A stretch of DNA of 64,000 nt, from NCBI RefSeq assembly GCF_021513135.1, contig NZ_CP090981.1, forward strand, positions 2,964,025 through 3,028,024. The letters are read 5' to 3'. Origin of the DNA: Vibrio sp. SS-MA-C1-2. GTDB taxonomy: Bacteria > Pseudomonadota > Gammaproteobacteria > Enterobacterales > Vibrionaceae. The translations under genes were made by a program, and so were the position numbers. Below the pieces are notes generated by a model. It saw only the letters and a program-made list of their open reading frames with translations, did not search any database and was not told the origin of the DNA. Below are positions 8,332 to 19,552 of this stretch, piece by piece (the first letter of the stretch is position 1; every line of letters starts with the position of its first letter).

Positions 8332-8658
8332 TTATCTATCCATAATCAGAGATCTAGCGCTATTGTATCCTTCTATCCACTTAAGCAAAAGCACCCCTCC
8401 CACATTTGTCACCCTATCGCTATCAACCTTAATTCATAGAGTTTCTTAACGAAAGTCCCGTTAAACAGGCTCAATAACGGTATTGGTACTACTTGAATAG
8501 GGCGAGCGAAAGTAGCCAACAACCTAGCAACTTCAAGTAAGAAGGGTATAGTCACCGACAATGGAAACAAGTACAATAGCCCGCTTGCATGATAAATAGC
8601 CCGAGTTTTACCCTCGTCTATCTGTTTATCTACATTAATTAGAAAAGAGTAAGAGTAC
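8332..8658. other. ubiF-miaB divergent intergenic region
   Basis: Contains the divergent promoters, not resolved here, and a right-half ERIC-like fragment upstream of miaB. Reading frames across it lack a ribosome binding site and family resemblance. Confidence 0.6.
8480..8550 (+). repeat. ERIC-like repeat, right half only
   Basis: The last 55 bases or so match the family well (GGGCGAGCGAAAGTAGCC, then CTAGCAACTTCAAGTAAGAA and GGGTATA). The left half is unrecognisable. It ends 108 bp upstream of miaB and may form part of its leader or promoter region. Confidence 0.75.
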
Positions 8659-10083
8659 ATGACTAAGAAACTGCTTATTAAAACCTGGGGTTGTCAGATG
8701 AATGAATATGATTCATCTAAGATGGCTGATCTATTAAACGCTGCCAACGGGTATGAACTAACTGAAGACCCGAAAGAAGCTGATGTCTTGTTACTGAATA
8801 CTTGCTCTATCCGTGAAAAAGCACAAGAGAAAGTGTTTCACCAGCTTGGTCGTTGGAAGACATTAAAAGATACTAAACCTGATCTTGTGATCGGTGTTGG
8901 TGGTTGTGTTGCAACTCAAGAAGGTGACCATATTCGTCAACGCGCACCTTATGTTGATGTTATCTTTGGCCCTCAAACGCTACACCGCTTACCTGAGATG
9001 ATTAAACGTTCAAACAGCGAACATATGCCTGTTATGGATATTTCATTCCCTGAGATTGAAAAATTCGACAGCTTACCTGAGCCAAGAGCTGAAGGTCCTA
9101 CTGCTTTCGTTTCTATTATGGAAGGCTGTTCTAAATACTGTACTTACTGCGTTGTTCCTTATACACGCGGTGAAGAAGTTAGCCGTCCTCTTGATGATGT
9201 GTTATTTGAAATTGCTCAACTTGCAGAGCAAGGCGTACGTGAAGTAAACCTATTAGGTCAAAACGTAAATGCGTACCGTGGATTAATGCATGACGATGAG
9301 ATCTGCTCTTTTGCAGAACTGCTTCGTCTAGTTGCAACCATTGATGGTATTGACCGTATTCGTTATACCACCAGCCACCCAATTGAATTTACTGATGACA
9401 TCATTGAAGTCTATGAAGATACCCCTGAATTGGTGAACTTCTTACACTTACCGGTACAGAGTGGCTCAGATCGTATTCTTACAGCAATGAAACGCCCTCA
9501 TACTGCGATTGAATACAAATCAAAGATCCGAAAATTACGTAAAGTTCGTCCTGATATCTCAGTAAGCTCTGACTTTATTGTTGGCTTCCCTGGTGAATCA
9601 GTTCAAGATTTCCAAGATACGATGAAACTGATCCGTGATGTTGATTTTGATATGAGCTACAGCTTTATCTTCTCTCCTCGCCCAGGAACACCAGCGGCAG
9701 ATTACCCTTGTGATGTACCAATGGAAGAGAAAAAGCAACGTCTATACGATCTTCAGCAACAGGTAAATAGCCAGTCAATGCGCTACTCTCGTCAAATGTT
9801 AGAGACTGAGCAACGTATTCTTGTTGAAGGCCCATCACGTAAGAATCCAATGGAACTTCGTGGACGTACAGAGAATAACCGCGTGGTTAACTTTGAAGGA
9901 CAGCCTGATCTTATCGGTCAATTTGTTGATGTTAAGGTTACAGAGGTCTATCCTAACTCTCTACGCGGTCAATTAGTTCGTGTTGAAGCAGACATGGATC
10001 TTCGCATGGCAATGTCTCCAACCGAAATGATGGAAAAAACACGTAAAGAAGATGAACTAGGTGTAGGTACATATACGCCATAG
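8659..10083 (+). CDS. miaB: tRNA-2-methylthio-N6-dimethylallyladenosine synthase
   Basis: Radical-SAM methylthiotransferase that adds the 2-methylthio group to i6A37 of tRNAs. The 474 residues have the N-terminal UPF0004 domain with cluster cysteines 12, 49 and 83, the radical-SAM motif CSKYCTYC at Cys157, 161 and 164 (E. coli numbering), and a C-terminal TRAM domain. The ATG at 8659 is preceded by AAGAGTAAGAG. It heads the conserved order miaB-ybeZ-ybeY-corC-lnt. Confidence 0.97.
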   Translation: MTKKLLIKTWGCQMNEYDSSKMADLLNAANGYELTEDPKEADVLLLNTCSIREKAQEKVFHQLGRWKTLKDTKPDLVIGVGGCVATQEGDHIRQRAPYVDVIFGPQTLHRLPEMIKRSNSEHMPVMDISFPEIEKFDSLPEPRAEGPTAFVSIMEGCSKYCTYCVVPYTRGEEVSRPLDDVLFEIAQLAEQGVREVNLLGQNVNAYRGLMHDDEICSFAELLRLVATIDGIDRIRYTTSHPIEFTDDIIEVYEDTPELVNFLHLPVQSGSDRILTAMKRPHTAIEYKSKIRKLRKVRPDISVSSDFIVGFPGESVQDFQDTMKLIRDVDFDMSYSFIFSPRPGTPAADYPCDVPMEEKKQRLYDLQQQVNSQSMRYSRQMLETEQRILVEGPSRKNPMELRGRTENNRVVNFEGQPDLIGQFVDVKVTEVYPNSLRGQLVRVEADMDLRMAMSPTEMMEKTRKEDELGVGTYTP

Positions 10084-10090
10084 TCACATT

Positions 10091-10126
10091 AATTGGTCAG
10101 GGCAGTCTCATGCTGTCCTGACAATT
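10091..10126 (+). promoter_or_regulatory. Stem-loop between miaB and ybeZ
   Basis: GTCAGGGCAG at 10096-10105 pairs with CTGTCCTGAC at 10113-10122 around a seven-base loop, extended by AATT/AATT flanks. No T run follows, so it is not a classical terminator. It may tune or process the message between miaB and the downstream genes. Confidence 0.6.
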
Positions 10127-10138
10127 TGAGAGGTAACT

Positions 10139-11191
10139 TTGAGTAAAATAATCACTGCTGAAACCATCCTAGAGCCATCAGATAACCAACGATTAATCAG
10201 TTTTTGCGGCCCTTTTGATGACAATATAAAACAATTAGAACGTCGTTTAGCTGTTGAGATTAACTACCGAGGCAATACTTTTACGATTACCGGCCAAGAG
10301 TATCGCACCAAAGCCGCTATCGATATTTTACAAAAGCTTTATGTTAATACTGCACCAATGAAAGGTGTTATTGGGGATCTCGATCCTGAACAAGTGCACT
10401 TAGCAATTAAAGAGAATGGAATCCTCGATCAGAATAGCGATACTAATCATCTTTATAATAAAGCCGCGGTTATCAAAACCAAAAAAGGCGTTATTAAACC
10501 TCGCACCCCCAATCAAGCAAACTATATTTCTCATATTTTCTCCCATGACATCACGTTTGGTATTGGCCCAGCAGGTACAGGTAAAACCTACCTTGCCGTT
10601 GCCGCAGCTGTTGATGCATTAGAGCGCCAAGAAGTCCGCCGTATTCTTTTAACTCGCCCAGCTGTTGAAGCTGGTGAAAAGTTAGGTTTCTTACCGGGTG
10701 ATCTGAGCCAGAAAGTAGATCCTTACTTACGTCCTCTTTACGATGCCTTATTTGAAATGCTTGGCTTTGAACGTGTTGAAAAACTGATTGAACGTAATGT
10801 TATCGAAGTTGCACCATTGGCTTATATGCGTGGCCGTACGTTGAATGATGCATTTATTATTCTTGATGAGAGCCAAAACACCACTGTTGAACAGATGAAA
10901 ATGTTCTTAACCCGTATCGGCTTTAACTCAAAAGCGGTGATTACGGGCGATATCACTCAGATCGATCTTCCTCGTCATACCAAATCAGGTTTACGTCATT
11001 CGATTGAAGTATTAGGTGAAGTGGAAGAGATCAGTTTTAACTTCTTTGAGTCTAATGATGTGGTTCGTCACCCTGTTGTTGCTCAAATTGTTGATGCTTA
11101 TGAGCGTTGGGAAGTGGCAGATCGTAAAGCGACTCAAGCAGCAGAACAGCGCCGTAAGGCAGAACGTGAAGCAGAAGCTAAATCACAATAA
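10139..11191 (+). CDS. ybeZ: PhoH-like ATPase YbeZ
   Basis: PhoH-family P-loop ATPase that works with the endoribonuclease YbeY in RNA and ribosome metabolism; its precise activity is unsettled. The 350 residues follow E. coli YbeZ closely: ITFGIGPAGTGKTYLAVAAA holds Walker A near residues 140-155, followed by LTRPAVEAGEKLGFLPGDL and the Walker B segment FIILDESQNTT. The start is TTG at 10139, six bases after GAGAGG; it gives the family N-terminus and no closer ATG fits. ybeY follows after 27 bp. Confidence 0.94.
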   Translation: MSKIITAETILEPSDNQRLISFCGPFDDNIKQLERRLAVEINYRGNTFTITGQEYRTKAAIDILQKLYVNTAPMKGVIGDLDPEQVHLAIKENGILDQNSDTNHLYNKAAVIKTKKGVIKPRTPNQANYISHIFSHDITFGIGPAGTGKTYLAVAAAVDALERQEVRRILLTRPAVEAGEKLGFLPGDLSQKVDPYLRPLYDALFEMLGFERVEKLIERNVIEVAPLAYMRGRTLNDAFIILDESQNTTVEQMKMFLTRIGFNSKAVITGDITQIDLPRHTKSGLRHSIEVLGEVEEISFNFFESNDVVRHPVVAQIVDAYERWEVADRKATQAAEQRRKAEREAEAKSQ

Positions 11192-11218
11192 TTAGTTAAG
11201 TAGAAGAAGTGAGTATTT

Positions 11219-11683
11219 ATGGCTATTTTTGTTGATCTACAAATCGCAACAGAGCAAGAAGATAACCTCCCGTCAGAACCAGCATTAGTCACTTGGGTTG
11301 AAGCGGCGGTTGGAAAAGCCGTTCCCGATGCTGAATTGACCATTCGTATTGTTGATAGCGAAGAGAGCCAACAACTCAACAGTGAATATCGTGGAAAAGA
11401 TAAACCAACCAATGTGTTATCTTTTCCCTTTGAGCTGCCTGATGGGGTTGAGCTCGATCTACTTGGTGATTTGGTGATCTGTAAAAGCGTGGTGGAGCAA
11501 GAAGCCAAGGAGCAAAATAAGCCATTACAAGCTCATTGGGCACACATGGTTGTTCATGGCTCGCTTCACCTTCTTGGTTATGACCATATTGATGATGAAG
11601 AAGCGGAAGAGATGGAGAGTCTTGAAACCGAGATTATGCAACAGCTTGGTTTTACTGATCCTTATCACGAAGAAAAAAATTAG
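11219..11683 (+). CDS. ybeY: Endoribonuclease YbeY (rRNA maturation and quality control)
   Basis: Zinc-dependent single-strand endoribonuclease involved in 16S rRNA 3' maturation and ribosome quality control. The 154 residues are the usual size, with the metal site [11 protein letters not shown] (His113, His117, His123) and the upstream segment NVLSFPFE. Its place between ybeZ and corC is the standard context. Confidence 0.96.
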   Translation: MAIFVDLQIATEQEDNLPSEPALVTWVEAAVGKAVPDAELTIRIVDSEESQQLNSEYRGKDKPTNVLSFPFELPDGVELDLLGDLVICKSVVEQEAKEQNKPLQAHWAHMVVHGSLHLLGYDHIDDEEAEEMESLETEIMQQLGFTDPYHEEKN

Positions 11684-11840
11684 TTCATAATATTGATGTC
11701 TTTCGCGTCATAATATAGCGTATGATGCAAATAATATGAGTTAGGGTTAATCCTAGCTCTATTTTACTAAATATTAAATATTGATAGTTACACAATCAAA
11801 CTATCATTTCCCTAAAGTTGAGGCTAAACAAAACCGAACA

Positions 11841-12713
11841 ATGAACGACGATAACTCTCAAAATGAAGAAGGTCCGAGTCGAAAATCTTTTTTCGAACGT
11901 ATCGGTCAAATATTTCAAGGTGAACCTAAAGATCGTAAAGAGTTAGTGGATGTATTCCGTGACTCAGAAGAAAACCACCTGATTGATCATGACACCCGAG
12001 ATATGCTTGAAGGAGTCATGCAGATATCTGAACACCGCGTTCGTGATATCATGATCCCTCGTTCACAAATTGTCACTATCGACAATACGCTCACTCTCGA
12101 AGAAGTGGTTGAAATCATTACTGATGCAGCCCACTCCCGTTACCCGGTTATCAATGAGAATAAAGATCACGTAGAAGGTATTCTTCTAGCAAAAGATCTT
12201 CTTCGTTACCTAAGACCAGGGATTGAAGAGTTTGATCTGAAAGATATTATTCGCCCTGCCGTTATTGTCCCTGAAAGCAAACGTGTTGACCGTCTGCTCA
12301 AAGAGTTCCGTGAAGAGCGCTACCATATGGCGATTGTTGTCGATGAATTTGGTGGTGTGTCTGGTCTTGTTACTATCGAAGATATTTTAGAAGAGATTGT
12401 CGGCGAAATTGAAGATGAATTTGATGATGAAGAAGAAGATGATATCCGCCAACTGAGCAGACATACCTTCTCTATCAAAGCATTAACAACGATAGAAGAG
12501 TTTAACGATGCCTTCTCAACCAAATTCAACGATGATGAAGTCGATACATTAGGTGGTTTAGTTTCAATGACATTTGGCCATCTACCTAATCGTGGTGAAA
12601 CCATTACAATTGATAAATACCAGTTTAAAGTAACAGCAGCAGACAACCGTCGAATCCTTCAGCTTCAAGTGACTATCCCTGAAGGAACCCCTCAACCCAC
12701 ACTTGATAATTAG
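11841..12713 (+). CDS. corC: CBS-domain protein CorC/YbeX (magnesium and cobalt efflux)
   Basis: Cytoplasmic CBS-pair protein with a C-terminal CorC/HlyC transporter-associated domain; linked to Mg2+/Co2+ efflux in Salmonella and to ribosome homeostasis in E. coli. I start at ATG 11841, giving 290 residues beginning [12 protein letters not shown]; the frame is open from a TTG at 11781, but E. coli CorC begins at the later site. CBS repeats lie at roughly residues 70-190 ([35 protein letters not shown]) followed by an acidic stretch. lnt begins 4 bp after the stop. Confidence 0.94.
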   Translation: MNDDNSQNEEGPSRKSFFERIGQIFQGEPKDRKELVDVFRDSEENHLIDHDTRDMLEGVMQISEHRVRDIMIPRSQIVTIDNTLTLEEVVEIITDAAHSRYPVINENKDHVEGILLAKDLLRYLRPGIEEFDLKDIIRPAVIVPESKRVDRLLKEFREERYHMAIVVDEFGGVSGLVTIEDILEEIVGEIEDEFDDEEEDDIRQLSRHTFSIKALTTIEEFNDAFSTKFNDDEVDTLGGLVSMTFGHLPNRGETITIDKYQFKVTAADNRRILQLQVTIPEGTPQPTLDN

Positions 12714-12716
12714 ATA

Positions 12717-14402
12717 ATGACATTCAATTTATCTCTAAAAGTACGGCTCCTTGCAGCCGTACTGATAGGCGCAGCAACAACCCTTGCCTTTGCACCTTAT
12801 CATCTCGCATTTATCGCACCAATTTCAATCGCACTTCTTTTCTTACTGCTGCATAACTTAAAAACCAAACCATCTGCTTGGGTTGGCTTTTCTTGGGGAT
12901 TTGGCCAATTTGCGACAGGGATCAGTTGGGTTCATGTCAGCATCGATAACTTTGGTGGACTCCCTAAATTTGCTAGTGTCTTAATGATGTTTTTGTTGGT
13001 CAGTTACTTGGCTATCTACCCAACACTATTTGCCGCTGCTTGGGCGAAACTAACCCCAAAATTTAATCGGTTACGCTTTTTTATTGCCGCGCCCGCACTC
13101 TGGTTAATCTCAGATTGGTTACGTGGTTGGGTGATGACAGGATTTCCTTGGCTTTGGCTCGGCTACAGTCAAACAGATAACCCACTACGTGGTTACGGCC
13201 CATTACTTGGTGTAGAAGGGATCACCTTAGCATTGATCTTTATTGGTTCAGCGATAGCCTATTTTATATTATTGCTAAATAAAGAGTTTCAACAATATAA
13301 AGCGCAAAAAGATCGCCTACAATCAACTACTAAAATTGCAGCACTGAATCTGTTTTTTACTTTTGTTAGTGAGTCCCTAACTAATCGTCGACTACAACAA
13401 GGGTTAACACTTTCTATCACCATTATATTAACCGTAGCTCTCACTGCATCTGGGTTAAACAAAACTCAATGGGTACAAAAAGTACCTGAAAAGAAAACCA
13501 GCTTTGCTCTCATTCAAGGTGATATCGATCAAGCTAAGAAATGGTTACCAGAGCAACGCTGGCCAACATTAATCAAATATAATGATCTGACTCGTGAAAA
13601 CTGGAATGCGGATATCATCATCTGGCCAGAAGCCGCTATACCCGCGACAGAACAAGAATTACCCGCATTTTTAAGTCAATTAGACAGTGCCGCAAAAAAT
13701 AATGATTCAGCATTAATTACTGGGGTATTAGATCAAAAGCCCTATACTCGCGATCAAAATAATCAATTACAAATGGGTAAGATCTACAATAGTATTTTGA
13801 CCTTGGGTAATAATGGCGATGGAGATTATAATTACTCGACAGCGCATCGTTATAGCAAGCATCACCTATTGCCTTTTGGTGAGTTTGTGCCATTTGAAGA
13901 GTTTTTGCGACCAATTGCACCTTTCTTTAATCTACCCATGTCCTCTTTTAGTCGAGGTTCATTAGTGCAAAAGAATATCACAGCCCACGGACTGCATTTA
14001 GCGCCCGCACTCTGTTATGAGATCGCGTTTGGTGATCAAGTCCGTCGTAATGTTGATAACAATACGGATCTGCTATTAACTCTCTCTAATGATAGTTGGT
14101 TTGGTCATTCGATTGGCCCGCTACAACATATGCAGATGGCAAGAATGCGCTCGATCGAATTAGGCCGTCCATTGATCCGCTCTACCAATAATGGCGTGAC
14201 GGCAATTGTTGATGAGAAAGGAGATATCACCGCCTCACTGCCTCAATTTGAAACCGGTGTACTACGCGCCGATGTCACACCAACAACAGGTTTAACCCCC
14301 TATAATCGTTGGGGAAGTTGGCCGCTGATAATCTATGTAATAATAAGCTTATCGATTGCGATTATTTGGCGCTTCAAAGCTAACTCTAAAGATAAAGAGT
14401 AA
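12717..14402 (+). CDS. lnt: Apolipoprotein N-acyltransferase
   Basis: Inner-membrane enzyme that adds the third acyl chain to lipoproteins, needed for Lol sorting. Several N-terminal membrane segments precede a periplasmic nitrilase-like domain. The catalytic triad can be placed at Glu305 (WPEAAIPA), Lys381 ([10 protein letters not shown]) and Cys433 (CYEIAFGD). At 561 residues it is about 50 longer than E. coli Lnt. The extra length lies mostly around residues 180-245, a charged loop before the last membrane helix ahead of the catalytic domain. It is the last gene of the miaB-lnt run. Confidence 0.95.
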   Translation: MTFNLSLKVRLLAAVLIGAATTLAFAPYHLAFIAPISIALLFLLLHNLKTKPSAWVGFSWGFGQFATGISWVHVSIDNFGGLPKFASVLMMFLLVSYLAIYPTLFAAAWAKLTPKFNRLRFFIAAPALWLISDWLRGWVMTGFPWLWLGYSQTDNPLRGYGPLLGVEGITLALIFIGSAIAYFILLLNKEFQQYKAQKDRLQSTTKIAALNLFFTFVSESLTNRRLQQGLTLSITIILTVALTASGLNKTQWVQKVPEKKTSFALIQGDIDQAKKWLPEQRWPTLIKYNDLTRENWNADIIIWPEAAIPATEQELPAFLSQLDSAAKNNDSALITGVLDQKPYTRDQNNQLQMGKIYNSILTLGNNGDGDYNYSTAHRYSKHHLLPFGEFVPFEEFLRPIAPFFNLPMSSFSRGSLVQKNITAHGLHLAPALCYEIAFGDQVRRNVDNNTDLLLTLSNDSWFGHSIGPLQHMQMARMRSIELGRPLIRSTNNGVTAIVDEKGDITASLPQFETGVLRADVTPTTGLTPYNRWGSWPLIIYVIISLSIAIIWRFKANSKDKE

Positions 14403-14429
14403 CGTTAAATTGAAAGTGAAACAAAAATG

Positions 14430-14457
14430 AAGGGAGAATAAGGCGATCTCCCTTTTT
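14430..14457. terminator. Bidirectional terminator between lnt and ybeL
   Basis: AGGGAGA at 14431-14437 pairs with TCTCCCT at 14447-14453; T follows on the + side and a T-rich tract follows on the - side. It lies between convergent genes. Confidence 0.85.
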
Positions 14458-14494
14458 ATTGAGATGAATACTGGCAGGTAAAATATTGAAGTGA

Positions 14495-14977
14495 TTAAGG
14501 CTCAAGTAATTGACGAGTAAAGTGATCATGATGACACTTGTCACAAGACTCGAGGGTTTGAGGGTGATCATAAATCGTTGTATGTTGACACTTTTCACAC
14601 ACCAATTTACCTAACCCTACAATTTCTCCTGCTTTATAAATTCCTTGATGTTCGATATCATCAAGTAGCTCAGTCCATTCAACTTTTGTTTTGTCGGTAA
14701 TTTCAGCTAATCCATGCCATGCTGTATCGATAAGCGAGTAATAAAATGGACTTTCTGAAAAAGCACCTTTACTTTGTTGATATTCAGACGCAAACTCTGC
14801 CATATCGCGCTGAAAATATTTAGATATAATCGCCCATTCATCTTTACTCATTGTTGTCGCTGCATTAATGTATTGTTCAGATACATCAATCCAACGATTG
14901 AGAAGCTCGGGGCTAGTTTGTATCACCTTAGTTACATGCTCTAATAATGCTTCATACTGCTTTTTTTGCTTAGACAT
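14495..14977 (-). CDS. ybeL: YbeL-like zinc-ribbon protein (DUF1451)
   Basis: Cytoplasmic protein of unknown function, matching E. coli YbeL over its length (160 residues). The N-terminal two thirds are helical and charged; TDKTKVEWTELLDDIEHQGI and AGEIVGLGKLVCEKC are recognisable. The C-terminus carries a zinc ribbon with two CxxC pairs, CEKC and CDKC. It lies near leuS, as in E. coli. No function should be read into it beyond probable zinc binding. Confidence 0.88.
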   Translation of the reverse strand: MSKQKKQYEALLEHVTKVIQTSPELLNRWIDVSEQYINAATTMSKDEWAIISKYFQRDMAEFASEYQQSKGAFSESPFYYSLIDTAWHGLAEITDKTKVEWTELLDDIEHQGIYKAGEIVGLGKLVCEKCQHTTIYDHPQTLESCDKCHHDHFTRQLLEP

Positions 14978-15028
14978 AACTCACCTCTGCATATCAGCTA
15001 TTGTTGCGATGCGATCCTTTAGTTATTC

Positions 15029-15156
15029 TATACCTAAAGTAATTGGAGTTGCTAGTCGGCGACAAGTCAGTGAGGCGCCATGATTATAGCTGTACTATAT
15101 CATTGGGGCGAACGAATGCAGTCAACACCCTAGCAATTTCAAGTAAGATGGGTATA
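15029..15156 (+). repeat. ERIC-like intergenic repeat, full 128-bp copy
   Basis: Termini TATACCTAAAGTAATTGG and CAAGTAAGATGGGTATA; core CATTGGGGCGAACGAATG. It lies between divergent ybeL and leuS, ending 76 bp upstream of the leuS start. Confidence 0.88.
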
Positions 15157-15232
15157 TGTAAAGAAACTAGTTACTCTATACTAAAAACAACGTCGTGATC
15201 ATGTTGATCTCACAAAATCCGGATACTTAATA

Positions 15233-17809
15233 ATGCAAGAACAATATAACCCTAAAGATATTGAATCCAAAGTTCAGCAACATTGGGACAATAATAACAC
15301 CTTTATCGTGACCGAAGATCCAAATAAAGAGAAGTTCTATTGTCTATCTATGTTCCCTTACCCAAGTGGCCGTCTCCATATGGGACACGTCCGTAATTAT
15401 ACTATAGGTGATGTTGTCTCTCGCTTCCAACGCTTACAAGGCAAAAATGTGATGCAGCCAATCGGTTGGGATGCATTTGGTCTACCAGCGGAAAATGCAG
15501 CGGTTAAAAACAAGACTGCACCTGCACCTTGGACGTATGAAAATATTGAGTATATGAAAAACCAACTGAAGCTTTTAGGCTTTGGTTATGACTGGAATCG
15601 TGAGTTTGCAACATGTACACCTGAATATTATCGCTGGGAACAAGAGTTCTTTACTAAGCTATATGAAAAAGGTTTAGTTTATAAGAAGACCTCTTCGGTT
15701 AACTGGTGTCCAAATGACCAAACTGTTCTCGCTAATGAACAGGTAGAAGATGGTTGCTGCTGGCGTTGTGATACTCCAGTAGAACAGAAAAAAATTCCAC
15801 AGTGGTTTATTAAAATCACTGAATACGCACAAGAGCTATTAGACGATCTAGACAACCTTGAAGGTTGGCCTGAAATGGTAAAAACCATGCAGCGTAACTG
15901 GATTGGTCGTTCAGAAGGTGTTGAACTCTCTTTTGCTGTTAACGGTGAAGAAGCGCCACTTGAGGTTTACACTACACGTCCTGATACCTTAATGGGTGTA
16001 ACCTATGTTGCTATCGCTGCGGGTCACCCACTAGCAGAAAAAGCGTCTAAGAGTAATCCTGAACTTGCTGCATTTGTTGATGAGTGTCGTAACACCAAAG
16101 TTGCAGAAGCTGAATTAGCCACCATGGAAAAACGTGGTATGGACACTGGCTTAACTGCGGTTCATCCTCTAAATGGCCGTGAAGTGCCGGTCTACGTCGC
16201 TAACTTTGTTCTTATGGATTATGGAACAGGCGCTGTCATGTCGGTTCCTGCTCACGATCAACGTGATTTCGAGTTCGCTAAAAAGTATGGCATCGATATT
16301 ACTGCGGTTATTACGCCTGAAGATGGTTCTGAATTAGATATATCTGAAGAAGCTTATACCGAGAAAGGTAAACTATTTAACTCCGGTGAGTTTGATGGCT
16401 TAACGTTCCAAGCGGCATTTGATGCCATCGCAACAAAGCTTGAGTCAGAAGGTAAAGGCAAAAAGACCGTTAACTTCCGTCTACGTGACTGGGGGGTATC
16501 TCGTCAACGTTACTGGGGCGCACCAATCCCAATGGTAACAACAGAAGATGGTGAAGTTCACCCTGTCCCTGCTGATCAGTTACCTGTAATCTTGCCTGAA
16601 GATGTGGTAATGGATGGCGTAACTAGCCCAATTAAAGCCGACAAGTCATGGGCTGAAACCACCTTCAATGGTGAACCAGCACTACGTGAAACGGATACTT
16701 TTGATACCTTTATGGAATCATCGTGGTATTACGCGCGTTACTGTTCACCACAAGCTGATGATATTCTAGATCCAGAAAAAGCCAACTACTGGCTGCCTGT
16801 TGATCAATACATTGGTGGTATTGAACACGCATGTATGCATCTACTTTATTCACGTTTCTTCCATAAATTACTACGTGATGCAGGTTATGTGACTTCTGAT
16901 GAACCATTCAAGCAACTACTTTGTCAGGGAATGGTATTGGCTGATGCATTTAGCTACACCACAGAGAAAGGTGGCAAAGAGTGGGTTGCGCCGACGGATG
17001 TTACTGTAGAACGTGATGCAAAAGGTCGTATCGAAAAAGCGGTCGATAACCAAGGTCGTCCAGTTGATCACTCAGGCATGATTAAAATGTCTAAATCAAA
17101 AAACAACGGTATCGATCCACAAGAGATGGTTGATAAGTTCGGTGCAGATACGGTACGTCTATTTATGATGTTTGCTTCTCCTGCCGACATGACACTTGAA
17201 TGGCAAGAGTCTGGTGTTGAAGGTGCTAACCGTTTCTTACGTCGTGTTTGGAAACTAGTTAATGAGCACGTTTCTCAAGGTGCAGTAGATCCGTTAAATA
17301 TTGCCGCATTAACTTCAGATCAAAAAGCACTACGTCGTGACCTTCATAAAACGATTGCAAAAGTGACAGATGATATTGACCGTCGTCAAACATTCAATAC
17401 TGCGATTGCTGCCATTATGGAGTTAATGAACAAACTGGCTAAAGCGCCTCAAGCAAGCACCCAAGATCGAGCGCTACTTGATGAAGCACTAAAAGCGGTT
17501 GTTCGTATGCTTTATCCTATCACTCCACACATCTGTTTTGAGATGTGGCAGAGCCTATCTGAGAGTGACATCGATGAAGTCTTATGGCCAGAAACAGATA
17601 AATCAGCACTTGTTGAGAGTGAAAAACTGATTATCGTACAGGTCAACGGTAAGCTACGTGCAAAAATGACCGTTGCCGCAGACATCACTAAAGAGCAGGT
17701 TGAAGCTTTAGCGATGGATGACCCAAATGTAACTAAATTTGTTGAAGACAAAACTATCCGCAAAGTAATTTTTGTACCGGGTAAACTTCTCAACATCGTT
17801 GCTAACTAA
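15233..17809 (+). CDS. leuS: Leucyl-tRNA synthetase
   Basis: Class I aminoacyl-tRNA synthetase charging tRNA-Leu. The 858 residues are near the E. coli length. The HIGH-type motif HMGH is at residues 49-52, the CP1 editing domain includes [15 protein letters not shown], and the catalytic loop KMSKSKNNG is near residue 618. The start ATG at 15233 gives [18 protein letters not shown], the family N-terminus. lptE and holA follow closely, a standard arrangement. Confidence 0.98.
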   Translation: MQEQYNPKDIESKVQQHWDNNNTFIVTEDPNKEKFYCLSMFPYPSGRLHMGHVRNYTIGDVVSRFQRLQGKNVMQPIGWDAFGLPAENAAVKNKTAPAPWTYENIEYMKNQLKLLGFGYDWNREFATCTPEYYRWEQEFFTKLYEKGLVYKKTSSVNWCPNDQTVLANEQVEDGCCWRCDTPVEQKKIPQWFIKITEYAQELLDDLDNLEGWPEMVKTMQRNWIGRSEGVELSFAVNGEEAPLEVYTTRPDTLMGVTYVAIAAGHPLAEKASKSNPELAAFVDECRNTKVAEAELATMEKRGMDTGLTAVHPLNGREVPVYVANFVLMDYGTGAVMSVPAHDQRDFEFAKKYGIDITAVITPEDGSELDISEEAYTEKGKLFNSGEFDGLTFQAAFDAIATKLESEGKGKKTVNFRLRDWGVSRQRYWGAPIPMVTTEDGEVHPVPADQLPVILPEDVVMDGVTSPIKADKSWAETTFNGEPALRETDTFDTFMESSWYYARYCSPQADDILDPEKANYWLPVDQYIGGIEHACMHLLYSRFFHKLLRDAGYVTSDEPFKQLLCQGMVLADAFSYTTEKGGKEWVAPTDVTVERDAKGRIEKAVDNQGRPVDHSGMIKMSKSKNNGIDPQEMVDKFGADTVRLFMMFASPADMTLEWQESGVEGANRFLRRVWKLVNEHVSQGAVDPLNIAALTSDQKALRRDLHKTIAKVTDDIDRRQTFNTAIAAIMELMNKLAKAPQASTQDRALLDEALKAVVRMLYPITPHICFEMWQSLSESDIDEVLWPETDKSALVESEKLIIVQVNGKLRAKMTVAADITKEQVEALAMDDPNVTKFVEDKTIRKVIFVPGKLLNIVAN

Positions 17810-17824
17810 ATTCCAAAAGGAGCC

Positions 17825-18370
17825 ATGAATATGAAAAAATTCTGTCGGTTCCTGCTTGTTGCGGTGGTCGCTTTGACCACCGCTTCTTGCGGTTTCCATT
17901 TACGAGGTAACTACCTGTTACCCAATGAAGTGAATAATTTATCTCTAACCAGTTTTGATCAATATAGTGATTTCCATCGTATCATTGAGAATAAATTAAA
18001 ACTTCACGGCATAACAGAAGTTCCACCAGCTAAAAATGTCGCAAACCTTCATATTATTAATGAAAGTTACAGCGATGATTCAACGCTATCTCTTTACCAA
18101 ACCGGTCGTACCGCTGAGAAAGAGATCTCCTACAGCGTGAAGTATCGCGTTACGATTCCAAATGAAGAGCCTGTGACTTATACTTCAACCTCCCACCGTA
18201 GTTATCTTGATAATCCAGAAGCGGCATTGGCTAAATCTGTTGAAGAGGATAAAATCCGAGGTGAGATGCAAGAACAAGTTTCTGAACAGATCATGCGTCA
18301 AATGGCACGATTAAATGCCGTCGTTGACGACAAGCCTGTTGCAGACTACACAGGTTTAAGCGCGAAATAA
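17825..18370 (+). CDS. lptE: LPS-assembly lipoprotein LptE
   Basis: Outer-membrane lipoprotein that plugs LptD and delivers LPS to the cell surface. The 181 residues begin with a lipoprotein signal ending TASC (lipid Cys22) followed by GFHLRGNY, the LptE signature. The middle contains TGRTAEKEISYSVKYRV. The gene starts 15 bp after leuS with an AAAGGAG ribosome binding site, and its stop overlaps the holA start by one base. Confidence 0.93.
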   Translation: MNMKKFCRFLLVAVVALTTASCGFHLRGNYLLPNEVNNLSLTSFDQYSDFHRIIENKLKLHGITEVPPAKNVANLHIINESYSDDSTLSLYQTGRTAEKEISYSVKYRVTIPNEEPVTYTSTSHRSYLDNPEAALAKSVEEDKIRGEMQEQVSEQIMRQMARLNAVVDDKPVADYTGLSAK

Positions 18371-19407
18371 TGCGTATCTATCCTGAACAATTGGCACAAC
18401 ATTTAACTAAATCGTTGTGTCAAACTTACCTTATCTTTGGTAATGAGCCGCTTTTAAAATTAGAAGCACAAAGTGCTATTCGAGAGGCCGCGTCTCATCA
18501 AGGCTTCCAAGAACGCCACCAATTTGAGCTTAATAATCAACTCAATTGGGATGATGTTTTTCATAGCTGTCAAGAGATGAGTCTTTTCTCCTCTCAACAG
18601 CTTATCGAGATCACCATTCCTGAGAGTGGGGTCAATGCAGCGGCAGCTAAGCAGTTTCAACAACTTCTGCCTCTACTTAATCCAGATATCATCTTAATTT
18701 TGATTGGCCCGAAACTAGTTAAAAGACAAGAGAGTGCTAAATGGTTCTCTAGTTTTGAAAAAAGTGGATTATATATTCAAACCAATACCCCAGATCAACG
18801 CTTTTTACCTCGCTTTATTCAACAGCGTTGTAACAACTTAAAATTAAAAGCCGATCATGAAAGTATTCAACAACTTGCTTTATGGCATGAAGGGAATTTA
18901 TTAGCGCTAGTACAGAGCTTAGACAAGTTAGCGCTACTCTATCCAGACGGTCAATTAACACTATTACGTATCGAACAAGCACTAAGCCAACAAAACCATT
19001 ACTCTCCATATCAACTGGTTGATGCTATTTTAGCGGGTAAATCTAAACGTACATTACGTATTCTTAATCAACTAGAAGGAGAAGGTGTTGAAATCATCAT
19101 TATTCTTCGTACTTTACAAAAAGAGCTTTTCCAGCTTTACTCGATTAAAGAACAACAAGATAAAGGGATTCCGCTTCACACGCTATTTGAGCAGTTAAGA
19201 GTTTGGCAAAATAAGCGACCTCTCTATACTGAAGCGATTAATCGAACCAATTTAATCAAGTTACGCCAGCAAATACAGTTACTCAAAGAGATAGAAATCG
19301 AAAGCAAAGTTCACTTTAGTCAAGATAATTGGCCTCAACTCGCCTTACTTTGCCTTTCAATGGCCAACAATCAGCTTATGCCACTACATTCAGATTCTTT
19401 TACTTGA
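18370..19407 (+). CDS. holA: DNA polymerase III delta subunit
   Basis: Clamp-loader subunit that opens the beta clamp. The 345 residues show the expected start MRIYPEQLAQHLTKSL, then YLIFGNEPLLKLEA (the degenerate nucleotide-fold segment) and EMSLFSSQQLIEI (clamp-opening region). It overlaps lptE by one base (TAATG). In E. coli nadD follows; here 145 non-coding bases lead to rsfS instead. Confidence 0.94.
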   Translation: MRIYPEQLAQHLTKSLCQTYLIFGNEPLLKLEAQSAIREAASHQGFQERHQFELNNQLNWDDVFHSCQEMSLFSSQQLIEITIPESGVNAAAAKQFQQLLPLLNPDIILILIGPKLVKRQESAKWFSSFEKSGLYIQTNTPDQRFLPRFIQQRCNNLKLKADHESIQQLALWHEGNLLALVQSLDKLALLYPDGQLTLLRIEQALSQQNHYSPYQLVDAILAGKSKRTLRILNQLEGEGVEIIIILRTLQKELFQLYSIKEQQDKGIPLHTLFEQLRVWQNKRPLYTEAINRTNLIKLRQQIQLLKEIEIESKVHFSQDNWPQLALLCLSMANNQLMPLHSDSFT

Positions 19408-19522
19408 TAAACTGCTGTAACTTAACGTTGTAATGACATAGTTGGAATTAAATAGAGTAATTTTACGATCTGCCGTTGAACCAGATAAAAATTAGCGCTC
19501 CTGATCATTACTCTCCAACGCT

Positions 19523-19545
19523 TATAATTTTTGATATAAATGAGG
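19523..19545 (+). promoter_or_regulatory. Candidate -10 box and ribosome binding site for rsfS
   Basis: TATAAT at 19523-19528 matches the -10 consensus; no good -35 is visible. GAGG at 19542-19545 lies seven bases before a TTG start at 19553. Together they suggest that rsfS-rlmH-mrdAB-rlpA can be transcribed separately from leuS-lptE-holA. Confidence 0.5.
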
Positions 19546-19552
19546 TATCAAC

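Noticed and set aside
8409-8660. 83-codon minus-strand ORF between ubiF and miaB
   Set aside because: It runs through the half ERIC-like element and the miaB leader and matches no family.
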